64,000 nucleotides of DNA, taken from contig CADDZE010000016.1 of assembly GCA_902812465.1 (NCBI GenBank), positions 1 through 64,000 on the forward strand. Direction: 5' to 3'. The notes beneath the pieces were generated by a model that saw nothing but the letters and a program-made list of their open reading frames with translations, was not told the DNA's origin and made no database searches. Shown piece by piece: positions 29,488 through 39,083 of the stretch. Source of the stretch: Acidobacteriota bacterium (GTDB taxonomy: Bacteria; Acidobacteriota; Terriglobia; UBA7540). The translations under genes and the position numbers were made by a program. The first letter of the stretch is position 1. Each line of letters starts with the position of its first letter.

Positions 29488-29940
29488 ATGAGACAGGCGC
29501 AGTCCACCGCGCTTTGGACTATCGTCACCGCTGCCCTTTTGGCGGTTGTCGTCGGTATCGGCGTTTGGGTCACGCGCCCCCGCGGCAGCTCGCGCATGCC
29601 TGCCACCCTGAGTGCCGACGAACAGGCCTACCTCCCACAGATAGCCGTGAGCGACGTGCGCATGAGCGCCGCGCAGAATTTCCTGGGCGACACGGTGACC
29701 TACCTGGATGCGAAAGTGACTAACCGAGGGTCGCGGCTGGTCCGTCGCGTTGACCTCAAGCTGGAGTTCGTGGACACGCTAGGCCAAGTGGTCTTGCGGG
29801 AGACGGCCCATGCGGTGGCGCCCGCCAGCCCTGCCCTCAAGCCGGGTGAGACGCGCCCATTCCGGGTTACCTTCGAGCATATGCCTGCCGAGTGGAACCA
29901 GGCCCCACCGGCCATCACCGTGACGGCCGTCCAGTTTTAA
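29488..29940 (+). CDS. membrane-anchored protein with FxLYD/DUF2393-like domain
   Basis: A 150-residue protein with one N-terminal transmembrane helix (about residues 9-28) and a beta-sandwich region: AKVTNRGSRLVRRVDLKLEF, then VDTLGQVVLRETAH, ending LKPGETRPFRVTFEHMP. This resembles FxLYD/DUF2393-type extracytoplasmic domains. It follows pmbA by about 60 bases. I do not know its role; it is anchored with the domain outside the membrane. Confidence 0.7.
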   Translation: MRQAQSTALWTIVTAALLAVVVGIGVWVTRPRGSSRMPATLSADEQAYLPQIAVSDVRMSAAQNFLGDTVTYLDAKVTNRGSRLVRRVDLKLEFVDTLGQVVLRETAHAVAPASPALKPGETRPFRVTFEHMPAEWNQAPPAITVTAVQF

Positions 29941-29974
29941 AGTGCGGCCATGCCGCCCTACGGCGCGGCCCTGC

Positions 29975-30745
29975 TCATCGCCCCCATTGCAGGCGCTGGA
30001 TCAAGGGGTCGGGCAATCGCTCGAGCCTCATCTTCTTTTGGGTGGTGGCCACGTCGTAGGGCACGCGATAGTAAGCGACCGCACGCTGGTCAGCATCAAA
30101 GATGGCAAAGGCAGCCCGCCAGTCACCATCCCGGGGCTGCCCCACGGATCCTGGGTTGATCAGGTAACGCGCGCCTTCCGCGATCTGCAACGTGAAGGGC
30201 GCTGAGGTAGAAGGGGAGTGGCAGCAGATAGCAGTGCAGCGTCCTTGAGCGTCTATTGCAAACCCTCCCTGAATATGAGTGTGGCCGAAGAAGACCAGGG
30301 GAAACGAAAGCTCTTCCAGGATGTAGAGGGCGTCGTAGGAGTCGACTACGTACTCGTCCTCATCGCGCGGCGAGCCGTGCACGAGCTCGAGGCCATCCAC
30401 CTCAATGGGCCCCGCTGGAAGCGCCCGCAGGAAGCTCAAATGCTCCGTAGAAAGACGCTTCCGAGTCCACTCGGTAGCTATCCGGGCCATGGGGTTGAAA
30501 TCCTCCGTGCCTGTGACACCTGAGCAGGCCTTATCGTGGTTCCCACGCACAATCACTCGGCAGATCCCACGAACCCTTTCCACCACGGGGTTCGGGTCGG
30601 GACCATAGCCGACGAGGTCCCCCAGACACAGTGCCTCATCGAACTTGCCTTGGGCCGCCGCCAGGCACTCTTCCAAAGCCTCGAGGTTCGAATGTACGTC
30701 GCTAAGGATGAGGTATCGCAAGAGGACATTTAGATTATAAGCCAC
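29975..30745 (-). CDS. metallophosphoesterase (YfcE/MJ0936-like)
   Basis: A 256-residue calcineurin-like phosphoesterase. Metal ligands are DVHSN (about residue 16), GDLVGYGPDP, GNHDKACSG and GHTH (about 175), in the right order for a dinuclear site. Members hydrolyse phosphodiesters or phosphomonoesters; some act as cAMP-independent phosphodiesterases or serine/threonine phosphatases. The ATG at 30745 is used; a TTG at 30721 that starts directly before RYLILSDVH is an alternative. It is convergent with the pmbA group. Confidence 0.9.
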   Translation of the reverse strand: MAYNLNVLLRYLILSDVHSNLEALEECLAAAQGKFDEALCLGDLVGYGPDPNPVVERVRGICRVIVRGNHDKACSGVTGTEDFNPMARIATEWTRKRLSTEHLSFLRALPAGPIEVDGLELVHGSPRDEDEYVVDSYDALYILEELSFPLVFFGHTHIQGGFAIDAQGRCTAICCHSPSTSAPFTLQIAEGARYLINPGSVGQPRDGDWRAAFAIFDADQRAVAYYRVPYDVATTQKKMRLERLPDPLIQRLQWGR

Positions 30746-30906
30746 GGAGGGCTCATCGCGCTGCGCGCTGGAAAGAAGGGGTTAGCCCTCCCAGGATAGG
30801 AATCCACGCGGACTTTCGGAGCAGGCATCGACCGTGATGCGCCGCTGACGCTCAACTGTAGCAGCCTGATCAGGTCCAAGGCATGGACCCCGCGAACCAA
30901 AGGGTG

Positions 30907-32574
30907 CTACCCAAAGGTTCCGCGGCGCATTTCGTCGGCGATGTAATCGCTTGCTCGCATGGCGAGCGCCAGGATGGTGAGCGTGGGGTTTTTCTCCGTG
31001 GCGCTGACAAACGAGGCGGCGTCAACGACGAAGAGGTTTTTCACGTCGTGGCATTGGTTCATCTTGTTGAGCACCGATTTTTTGGGATCGTCTCCCATCC
31101 GCGCCGTGCCCGCCTCATGGATGCTCCAGCCGGGGGGCAGCGGCTCGGTACGCTCCTCCAGCACCTCGACGCCGGCAACATGGAACATTTCGCGCTGCGT
31201 CTCGACCATATCTTTGGCCATGGCCAGCTCGTTCGGACCCCACTCGATGTGGAAGCGAAGCACCGGGATACCCCAGGCGTCCTTTACCTGGGGATCGATC
31301 TCGACGTAGTTCTCGGGCCGGGCCAGGACTTCCCCGAACGAACCGATGGAAATAACAGCGGCGCGGTTCTTGCGGATGTCCTCCTTGAACTTCGCCCCGA
31401 AGCCCGGAAGTTTGCGGGCAAAGCCGGGGAACTCGTCGCTTCCGCCGCCGCCCTCGAAGCCGTACCCGCGGATGAAGTTCGGCAGCTTGTCCGTCAGGTT
31501 GCGGAAGCGCGGGATGTAGATACCGCTGCCGTCGGGCCGGGCGTCGTCGGAGTAAGACTTGCGACCCCGAAGCTGCGGAATGATACCAACAATGTCGCCA
31601 GCCATGATCTGCTCGCAGAAGTACTTGCCGAGCACCCCACTCGAGTTCGCCAGCCCTTGGGGATGGTCTTCGTCCTTCGAGTTCAACAGGATGCGCGTCG
31701 ACTCGAGGCAGCCGGCACCCAGCACAATGACCTTGCCAAAGGCCTCCTCGGTCTGGCGGGTGATACGGTCCACGAACAGGATGCTACGCGCTTTGCCGTC
31801 CTTGCCCATCAGCACCTTCCACGCCACCGCGTTCGGGCGCAGCGTCAGATTGCCGGTCTTCTCCGCCATGGGCAGCAGGACTGCCGCCGAGCTGAAGCTC
31901 GCCCCCACGTTGCACACCCGTCCGCAGTGCCCGCAATAGTGGCAGGGCGTTCGGCCATTGATGGGCTCCGTTGCCGTAGCCGTACGCCCGTGAATCACGC
32001 GGCGCCCTGGCAGTCGCTGCTCCACGGCGTTGCGGAACAGCACTTCCGGGCAGGTCAAGGGTATCGGCTTTAGGAAGACGCTGTCCGGATTGTTTTCGAG
32101 GTGGTCGGCGTGGCCGGCGACGCCGATCATCTTCTCCACGCGGGTATAGTAGGGCTCGAGGTCGCTGTAGGAAATCGGCCAGTTATCGCCGTACCCATCG
32201 TAGCTTGCCGCCTTAAAGTCGCGCGGGCTAAAGCGCAACGACACCAGACCCCAATGCAGCGTTTTGCCGCCCACGGCGCGCGCCCGCACCCACACGAACT
32301 TCGTCCCCGTGTAAGGGTGCTCGAGCTCGTTCACGAAGTGCGGCTTGTTCCACTCGTCAGCGGCATAATTATACTTGGCGCGCTCGCGCGGCCGGATGCG
32401 GCCGCGAAAGGGGAACTCGTATGGCTTTGCGTGGTGGTGAAAATCGCGGGTGAGATCCAGCCGAGGGCCCGCTTCGAGCAGCAGAACCTTGAGACCCTTC
32501 AGGCAAAGCTCCGTGGCTGCCATGCCACCTGCGGCCCCTGAACCGACCACCACCGCATCGTAAACATGAGGCAT
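30907..32574 (-). CDS. GMC family oxidoreductase with Cys-rich insert
   Basis: A 555-residue FAD enzyme of the glucose-methanol-choline family. AVVVGSGAAGGMAATELCLKG binds ADP at the N-terminus, ARAVGGKTLHWG is the second signature, and the C-terminal GPNELAMAKDMVE...FVVDAASFVSATEKNPTLTI includes the active-site region. A CHYCGHCGRVCNVG segment (about residues 215-228) suggests a small iron-sulfur or metal site, as in gluconate 2-dehydrogenase-like large subunits. AGGAGGTG lies before the ATG. No small Tat partner subunit or cytochrome is adjacent, unlike typical gluconate dehydrogenase operons. Confidence 0.9.
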   Translation of the reverse strand: MPHVYDAVVVGSGAAGGMAATELCLKGLKVLLLEAGPRLDLTRDFHHHAKPYEFPFRGRIRPRERAKYNYAADEWNKPHFVNELEHPYTGTKFVWVRARAVGGKTLHWGLVSLRFSPRDFKAASYDGYGDNWPISYSDLEPYYTRVEKMIGVAGHADHLENNPDSVFLKPIPLTCPEVLFRNAVEQRLPGRRVIHGRTATATEPINGRTPCHYCGHCGRVCNVGASFSSAAVLLPMAEKTGNLTLRPNAVAWKVLMGKDGKARSILFVDRITRQTEEAFGKVIVLGAGCLESTRILLNSKDEDHPQGLANSSGVLGKYFCEQIMAGDIVGIIPQLRGRKSYSDDARPDGSGIYIPRFRNLTDKLPNFIRGYGFEGGGGSDEFPGFARKLPGFGAKFKEDIRKNRAAVISIGSFGEVLARPENYVEIDPQVKDAWGIPVLRFHIEWGPNELAMAKDMVETQREMFHVAGVEVLEERTEPLPPGWSIHEAGTARMGDDPKKSVLNKMNQCHDVKNLFVVDAASFVSATEKNPTLTILALAMRASDYIADEMRRGTFG

Positions 32575-32682
32575 CTTCGACGCACCTCCTTAGCTCTTTG
32601 CCTCACGGCTTGAGTTGAACGTCCTTTCTTCCAGGGTGAAAATGCAGTCTACCGCAGATTGACGCGCGCGCAAGAGGGAAAG

Positions 32683-33390
32683 ATGAGAGTTCGCATGGCC
32701 ACGCGCTGGAACCTGACGCCGCGTCAGGCGATGCACCTGCAGGAGCGCTTGCGAGCCCGCCTCATCCTTGGAGACTGGTTTGCACCGATTCGCTATGTGG
32801 CCGGAGCGGACGTGGCCTTCCATCCTGCCACTGACTGGGCGGTGGCAGGCGTCATCGTCTATCGGTTCCCTGAGCTCGAGGAGGTAGAACGCGCCCGCGC
32901 CTGGCGGAAACTACGCTTCCCGTACGTTCCCGGGTTGCTCTCCTTTCGCGAGACTCCGGTGCTGCTGGCGGCCTTTAAGCGCCTGCGCACCGAACCCGAC
33001 CTGATTCTGATCGACGGCCATGGCCGTGCCCACCCTCGCCGATTTGGGATCGCCTGCCACGTGGGATTGCTGCTGGACAAGCCCACCATCGGCTGTGCGA
33101 AGTCGCTGCTGGTGGGGCACTTCCAGGAGCCCGGTCCGCAGCCAGGTGCCACCAGTCCCTTGATGCTGGACGGCATGCAGGTAGGCACAGTGCTACGCAC
33201 CCGCGAAAACGCCAAGCCGATTTTTGTGACGCAAGGGCACCGAGTCTCGCTCGACACCGCTGTCCGCGTTGTGTGCCAGTCCCTCGATGGATTCCGCCTT
33301 CCCAAGCCGACTCGCGAAGCAGACCGCTACGTGCGCGAGCTGCGGAGACTTGAAGGCCCCCCGCCCTTGAAACTCAGACCTACCAGCTGA
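32683..33390 (+). CDS. nfi: endonuclease V
   Basis: Endonuclease V nicks DNA near deaminated adenine (inosine) to begin repair. The 235-residue protein has the metal-site Asp in YVAGADVAF, the DNA-wedge motif KLRFPYVPGLLSFRE and LILIDGHGRAHPRRFGIACH, followed by IGCAKSLL, the canonical order. The ATG at 32683 has GAGGGAAAG upstream. It is transcribed divergently from the GMC gene. Confidence 0.95.
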   Translation: MRVRMATRWNLTPRQAMHLQERLRARLILGDWFAPIRYVAGADVAFHPATDWAVAGVIVYRFPELEEVERARAWRKLRFPYVPGLLSFRETPVLLAAFKRLRTEPDLILIDGHGRAHPRRFGIACHVGLLLDKPTIGCAKSLLVGHFQEPGPQPGATSPLMLDGMQVGTVLRTRENAKPIFVTQGHRVSLDTAVRVVCQSLDGFRLPKPTREADRYVRELRRLEGPPPLKLRPTS

Positions 33391-33406
33391 ACTGAAGCAA
33401 GGAGAT

Positions 33407-33866
33407 TCACTGGCGAGGCAGGGTGAAGCGTACCTGTACCTGGCCTCTGCGAGCGCTGATCCAGCGGGGCGAGTTCAGTAACTCAAGCTGGCCTGCCTCT
33501 TCGAGCGTCGCATATGGGCCGGTGGGGGACTCTGTGACGCTCCGAGCTGCTGTCACACTCTATAGGCGTTGCTGTGGTGCCCATCAATGCGATAATGCTC
33601 AAGCAGGACACGGGCGGGCGCCCACCAGCCCACGGATGCCCAGGGCAACGTCGGCGGGGAGAGCCATGTCGTTATCGAGTAGTTCCACACGATCGCCAAA
33701 AGGCGGTGTCCGGGGGCTGCAGCCAGGGCATCGACGTCAGGGCGCGGGTGCACACCCTCGCGCAGAATGACTTCCGGGCTGAGCGCCCCTGAGCTTACCA
33801 CCGCCCCCCGTTTCCCGGTCGCCCTGCCCAGCATGCGAAACAGCTTCGTTGAGCCCCACTTTACGC
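33407..33866 (-). pseudogene. decayed C-terminal fragment of a GH39 beta-xylosidase
   Basis: Minus-strand translation from about 33866 gives YSGVKWGSTKLFRMLGRATG, GALSPEVILREGVHPRPDVD, RLLAIVWNY and LLEHYRIDGHHSNAYRV. This is the typical C-terminal pattern of glycoside hydrolase family 39 enzymes. A stop at 33553 replaces the expected Trp, and a frame change then continues as YATLEEAGQLELLNSPRWIS and VQVRFTLPRQ to a stop at 33407-33409. The middle of the WNY segment is also scrambled. The upstream catalytic part is gone (a TAG precedes YSGV). Dead gene. Confidence 0.7.
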
Positions 33867-34254
33867 CGGAGTACTATCGCCGGTGGTCAGCAGGTTGTGA
33901 GTTCGAATGTAGAGGGGGTAGAACTGAGCGCGCCTAGCTCGCCCACAGCTTATGGCCATATTCATCTAAGCATAGTTGGGCTCGTCACAACCAAAGTGCG
34001 CCCAGACGGGCCGGAAAGAGCTAAGCTGGTAGCCCGCGCCACAAAGATTGCTACCGGCGGCTAGGCCACCACGGCAATGGGCGTGAGAACGACGTACAGG
34101 AGGAATTTCTGATCGATGTTCACCCTCGCTCCTTCCGTTATACCGTTCGCGTGTGAAGTCCTATTCGGGATGAGGCGAACCATCTCGGTCTTGGACCTCC
34201 GTGTCGGCCTTCAAGTTTAATGCCGTGGGCCAGCCGCCCGGTTGGCGAGGCAAC
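33867..34254. other. 388-base stretch, no established gene
   Basis: No established gene; one 21-codon frame at 34061-34123 is listed separately. The glycosyltransferase start lies at the right end. Nothing else recognised. Confidence 0.6.
34061..34123 (-). CDS. possible 20-residue hydrophobic peptide
   Basis: GTG at 34123 is preceded by GGAAGGAGCGAGG, a strong ribosome site, and encodes MNIDQKFLLYVVLTPIAVVA before TAG. It looks like a short membrane peptide or the remains of a longer gene cut by a stop. Low confidence. Confidence 0.25.
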   Translation of the reverse strand: MNIDQKFLLYVVLTPIAVVA

Positions 34255-35442
34255 ATGCCTTCATCGAAGCCAGCAGTATGCATTATCGTCGAGAATCTTC
34301 CGGTACCCTTTGACCGGCGAGTTTGGCACGAAGCGCGGACGCTTGCCGAGGCTGGCTACACTGTGTCGGTGATCTCTCCTAAAGGCCGAGGCTACACCGC
34401 CAGCCGGGAAGTGGTGGACGGAGTCGAAGTGCTGCGGCACCGCACGTGGGAGGCTTCAGGCATTTTCGGATACCTCATCGAATATCCCTGGGCGCTTGCG
34501 GCGGAACTCCTGCTGGCTCTGAGGGTCTATCGCCGGACTCGCTTCCGCATCCTGCACGCTTGCAACCCGCCAGACCTGCTCTTCCTGGTCTGGCTCTTCT
34601 TCCGGCCCTTCGGTGTGCGCTTCATCTTCGACCATCACGACTTGAACCCCGAGCTTTACGAGGCCAAATTCGGCCATCGTGGCCTCGGCTATCGCCTGCT
34701 TCGCCTGGCTGAGCGTCTAACGTTTCGCTGTGCCACCGTCTCAATTGCCACCAACGAGTCCTTTCGCCAGGTGGCGATCAGGCGAGGCGGCATGGCGCCC
34801 GATCGCGTCTTCGTGGTGCGAAGTGTTCCCGAGCTCTCACGGGCATGCTTGCGCTCTCCGGAGATTGAGCGCAAGGAGGGGCGGCGCTTCCTCGTCGTCT
34901 ACCTTGGCGTGATGGAGCGCCAGGACGGCCTGGACTTGCTCTTGGACTCGGTGGCGGAGGTGAAAAGGCGACGCGGCGCTGCGGACGTACTCTTTGTATT
35001 GATCGGATCGGGTACGGAGCTTCCCAGACTCCAGGCACTGAGCCGCGAGAAAGGACTTGACGATTTGGTTCGGTTTACTGGCGCCCTGTCGGAAAGCGAG
35101 GTCGCCGCTTACCTCTCGACCGCCGACCTTTGCGTGGCCCCTGATCCTAGGAATCCGATGAATGACCAGTCCACCATGAACAAGATCTTCCGCTACATGG
35201 CTTATGCGCGCCCCGTCGTGCTCTACGACCTCACGGAAGGGCGCCGGTCTGCCGGCGATGCTGCCCTTTATGCAAAGCCCAACGATCCCGTGGATTTTGC
35301 CGCGCAGATTATCAAATTGCTCAACTCAGAGGCACTACGAAACGAGTTGGGGCAGCGCGGTCGCAGGAGAATCGAGGGGGGGTTAAACTGGGAAACGGAG
35401 AAGAAAACTCTGCTCGAGGCCTATGAATTGGCCCTCCGATGA
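34255..35442 (+). CDS. GT4-family glycosyltransferase
   Basis: A 395-residue GT-B glycosyltransferase resembling WbuB/WecG-type group 1 enzymes that build surface polysaccharides. ICIIVENLPVPFDRRVWHEA-type N-terminal nucleotide-sugar motif (here CIIVENLPVPFDRRVW), RILHACNPPDLLF, IFDHHDLNPELYEAKFG, and the C-terminal E-x7-E region VAPDPRNPMNDQSTMNKIFR, YMAYARPVVLYDL are typical. The ATG at 34255 is chosen; a GTG at 34201 would add 18 unlikely residues. It overlaps the next gene by 20 bases. Confidence 0.9.
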   Translation: MPSSKPAVCIIVENLPVPFDRRVWHEARTLAEAGYTVSVISPKGRGYTASREVVDGVEVLRHRTWEASGIFGYLIEYPWALAAELLLALRVYRRTRFRILHACNPPDLLFLVWLFFRPFGVRFIFDHHDLNPELYEAKFGHRGLGYRLLRLAERLTFRCATVSIATNESFRQVAIRRGGMAPDRVFVVRSVPELSRACLRSPEIERKEGRRFLVVYLGVMERQDGLDLLLDSVAEVKRRRGAADVLFVLIGSGTELPRLQALSREKGLDDLVRFTGALSESEVAAYLSTADLCVAPDPRNPMNDQSTMNKIFRYMAYARPVVLYDLTEGRRSAGDAALYAKPNDPVDFAAQIIKLLNSEALRNELGQRGRRRIEGGLNWETEKKTLLEAYELALR

Positions 35443-36172
35443 GCGGCTCTCGCCGGCGTCATTGCGCGTGGCTCCAACGGCACCCACATCGTGTGGCCTA
35501 CTTGACTCATCTGGGGAGAGCATCTTGAAACGGCTCTTGCGCCGTTTCAGCTTGCGTTCACGCCAGCAGAAGTTCAGCTTGTTTCATTCCCTCTTTCATC
35601 CCACGCCCAAGGATCGAGTGCTGGACGTGGGAGTGAGCGGCCAAGCATTTCTTCAGTACACCCTGGAGGATTTCTACCCCTACCCCGACCGCATTGTGGG
35701 TGGCGGATACGACCCCCGTGAGGTGGCCAGCGCTCGCCGGCTCTATCCGCAAGGCCGCTACGTCCTCTTCGACGGCTGTAGTCTGCCCTTTCCGGACAAG
35801 AGCTTTGATATCGTCTTTTCCAACGCTGTCATCGAGCATGTTCTCGGCGCAAAGCGTCAGCTTGCCTTCGCCCACGAAATCATGCGGGTGGGGAAAAGCT
35901 GGTTCGTCACCACCCCTAACTACTGGTTTCCCTTCGAGAGTCACTACCACTTGCCATTTATCCAGTTCCTTCCGCTTCCCCTGCAGCGGCTGTATAACCA
36001 GTTGCTGGGGTCTCACGTTCCTCGCGGGAGCGTGCAGCACCTGGCTTTGCTCTCGGCCAGCGGCCTTCAGAGCCTGTTCCCCACCAGTCAAATCGTCAAG
36101 GTGAGGGTCACCTTCTGGCCCGAAACGCTGGTGGCGTGGTACCGCGATCCGAACCGCAAGCGACCGGCTTAA
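35423..36172 (+). CDS. SAM-dependent methyltransferase (class I)
   Basis: A 249-residue methyltransferase. VLDVGVSGQAFLQYTL is motif I (SAM binding), DGCSLPFPDKSFDIVFSNAV contains motif II/post-I, and IEHVLGAKRQLAFAHEIMRV follows; the C-terminus matches the type 11 group. The first 34 residues are unlike the family, and TTG at 35525 preceded by GGGGAGAG may be the real start (LKRLLRRFSLRSRQQKFSLF). It overlaps the glycosyltransferase, so both probably act on the same surface glycan. Confidence 0.85.
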   Translation: MNWPSDERLSPASLRVAPTAPTSCGLLDSSGESILKRLLRRFSLRSRQQKFSLFHSLFHPTPKDRVLDVGVSGQAFLQYTLEDFYPYPDRIVGGGYDPREVASARRLYPQGRYVLFDGCSLPFPDKSFDIVFSNAVIEHVLGAKRQLAFAHEIMRVGKSWFVTTPNYWFPFESHYHLPFIQFLPLPLQRLYNQLLGSHVPRGSVQHLALLSASGLQSLFPTSQIVKVRVTFWPETLVAWYRDPNRKRPA

Positions 36173-36248
36173 GGCCGCTCCGTTCTCGGTCAGAGCAAGG
36201 TAGTGAGTGCAACGGTCGGGGCCCCTTCAGAAGCTTTCTCCGTGGATT

Positions 36249-36668
36249 CTAATCGGGTAGGCCCAAGGCATTCCAGGCCGGGTAACGTAACAGCTTGCCC
36301 TCGCATACGTTGGCGATATAACGTCCAGCGCAACTGAACTGCATGATCCGTTTGCCTTGGCGAGCCAGCTCGGCCCAACGCGATCCGGTGTGGGGATTCT
36401 GCTCGATCCCTGTTAGGCGATGGCCGGCGAACTCAAATTCGACGGTGCGCAACCGCTTGGAAGGAGACAGGACTAGATGATAGCGCGCCGCCCCTATCTC
36501 GATACTCTGGCGATGCTCGACCAGTGCCTGCTTCCACACCGACAGCAAGGTATCAGCTAAGGTTTTAGCGACGTCGCCGGCCACGGCTGCTGCAGGGTCT
36601 CGCCCGCTGAACCTTACCACATATTTCCGGTCGACAGCGACTGCCGCAGTGCCTTGCTCGTTCGACAC
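36249..36668 (-). CDS. conserved hypothetical protein
   Basis: A 139-residue soluble protein that I do not recognise. No membrane segment. Blocks such as YHLVLSPSKRLRTVEFEFAG and GKRIMQFSCAGRYIANVC look like a compact beta-rich domain, and composition is protein-like. It is convergent with the methyltransferase and stands just upstream of, and divergent from, gapA. Probably real. Confidence 0.6.
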   Translation of the reverse strand: MSNEQGTAAVAVDRKYVVRFSGRDPAAAVAGDVAKTLADTLLSVWKQALVEHRQSIEIGAARYHLVLSPSKRLRTVEFEFAGHRLTGIEQNPHTGSRWAELARQGKRIMQFSCAGRYIANVCEGKLLRYPAWNALGLPD

Positions 36669-36768
36669 TTCTTCGAGAAACCGCGGAGGGCAGAAGTGGA
36701 CGGCTGTGCTTCTCCTGGTTTAGCATAGGCTGTTTGGGCTGAATTCAAACGCCTTTTCAGGGAGGTAG

Positions 36769-37776
<1,008 letters not shown>

Positions 37777-37810
37777 CTGTAACCGCGGCCGGCGGCCCTG
37801 CCCAGCGCAG

Positions 37811-39058
37811 TTAAGCCCTGGCCAAAGGCATGCGGTAGCGAGGAAGCAGGAGCATTAAACTGGCCGCTCCGGCCATCGCGTATGCCAGGATCGTAAGCAG
37901 CGAAGTATAAGACCCTGTTGCATCGTAAGCGCGGCCGAGGATGACGGGCCCGAGTGCGCCGGCGATTGCGTAAAAGGTCCAGGTGAAGCCGTACAACGTC
38001 GAAAAGGACTCCAGCCCGAAGTAGCGTGTCAGCAGATAGGGGGTGATGTCCGCCTCCGAGCCCAGCCCGATTCCTATGCATATCGCGGCGGCGCAAGCAG
38101 TGGGAAGGGCCTTGAGCTGAGCCAGCAATAGGATGCCCACGGCGGCTAGCAGCGTAGTGCAGCAGGCGACCCGTGGCCCAAAGAAGCGATCCAGCAGCCA
38201 TCCGACCAGCAGTCGACTGCCTAGGCTGGAAGCACCCAGCATTGAGGCACAGAGAGCAGCATTCTGGCTGCTTATCCCGCGATCCGTGAGGAGTGCGACC
38301 ATCTGCGTGACCGCGCCGTTTAAACTGACTGAACCCACAAACAAGACCGCCACAATGATCCAGAAGGAGAAGGAGCGCAGCCCCTGGCGCCAAGGCACAT
38401 CGTCCTTCAGGCGTTCGCCTGCCGGCAACTGGCGCGGCTGGTATTCGCGAACGTAGCGCCATGCCAGCGGCAACCCTTGAATCAGCACCAGACTTCCCAG
38501 GGCCAGGTAAGCCGCGCGCCAGCCGGCCAGATTGATGAGGGCCTGAGCGATAAAGGGAAGGATCATCGCCCCAACTCCAGTACCGGCCATCACCAGCGCC
38601 AAGGCTACTCCCAGCCGGGCTGAAAACCAAGTTGAAACGGCCCGCGCATACCCCATCTGTGCGGTTCCGTTGCCGACCGCGCCGATCAGCAGGCACATGG
38701 CATAAAAATGCCAAAGGTGCGGGCTCAGCAAGGCCATGGAGGCCACACTCAGGCCAAAGATGGCTAGACAGGGAAGGACGATTCGACGAGGGCCATAACG
38801 GTCCAGCCAGCGGCCCAGCGTAGGAGAACAAAAGGCCAGGGTGAGGGCGGCAATCGCAAAACCACGGGAAATGGCTTCGCGGCTCCAGCCGAACTCTGAC
38901 GCCAGGGGCTTGACGAAAACGCTAAAAGTGAAGACGAACAGGCACCCGAACCCCACCATCACGCCGAGGCTTGAGGCCAACACCACGCGCCAGCCATAAT
39001 ATCCGCGATCGGATTCTACAACGGCGATCGAGGGTTCGCTGGTGGGGGTTACGATCAT
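37811..39058 (-). CDS. MFS transporter
   Basis: A 12-helix major facilitator superfamily transporter of about 415 residues, resembling oxalate:formate-type or monocarboxylate-type antiporters (YGWRVVLASSLGVMVGFG at the N-terminus, GRWLDRYGPRRIVLP between helices 2 and 3, GWLLDRFFGPRVA in the second half). The ATG at 39058 was chosen over 39112 because the earlier residues overlap the upstream gene with no family resemblance. The selenoprotein stop is 25 bases upstream, so they are likely co-transcribed. Substrate unknown. Confidence 0.88.
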   Translation of the reverse strand: MIVTPTSEPSIAVVESDRGYYGWRVVLASSLGVMVGFGCLFVFTFSVFVKPLASEFGWSREAISRGFAIAALTLAFCSPTLGRWLDRYGPRRIVLPCLAIFGLSVASMALLSPHLWHFYAMCLLIGAVGNGTAQMGYARAVSTWFSARLGVALALVMAGTGVGAMILPFIAQALINLAGWRAAYLALGSLVLIQGLPLAWRYVREYQPRQLPAGERLKDDVPWRQGLRSFSFWIIVAVLFVGSVSLNGAVTQMVALLTDRGISSQNAALCASMLGASSLGSRLLVGWLLDRFFGPRVACCTTLLAAVGILLLAQLKALPTACAAAICIGIGLGSEADITPYLLTRYFGLESFSTLYGFTWTFYAIAGALGPVILGRAYDATGSYTSLLTILAYAMAGAASLMLLLPRYRMPLARA

Positions 39059-39083
39059 GCCTGGTGGTGCACCGGACCCACTC

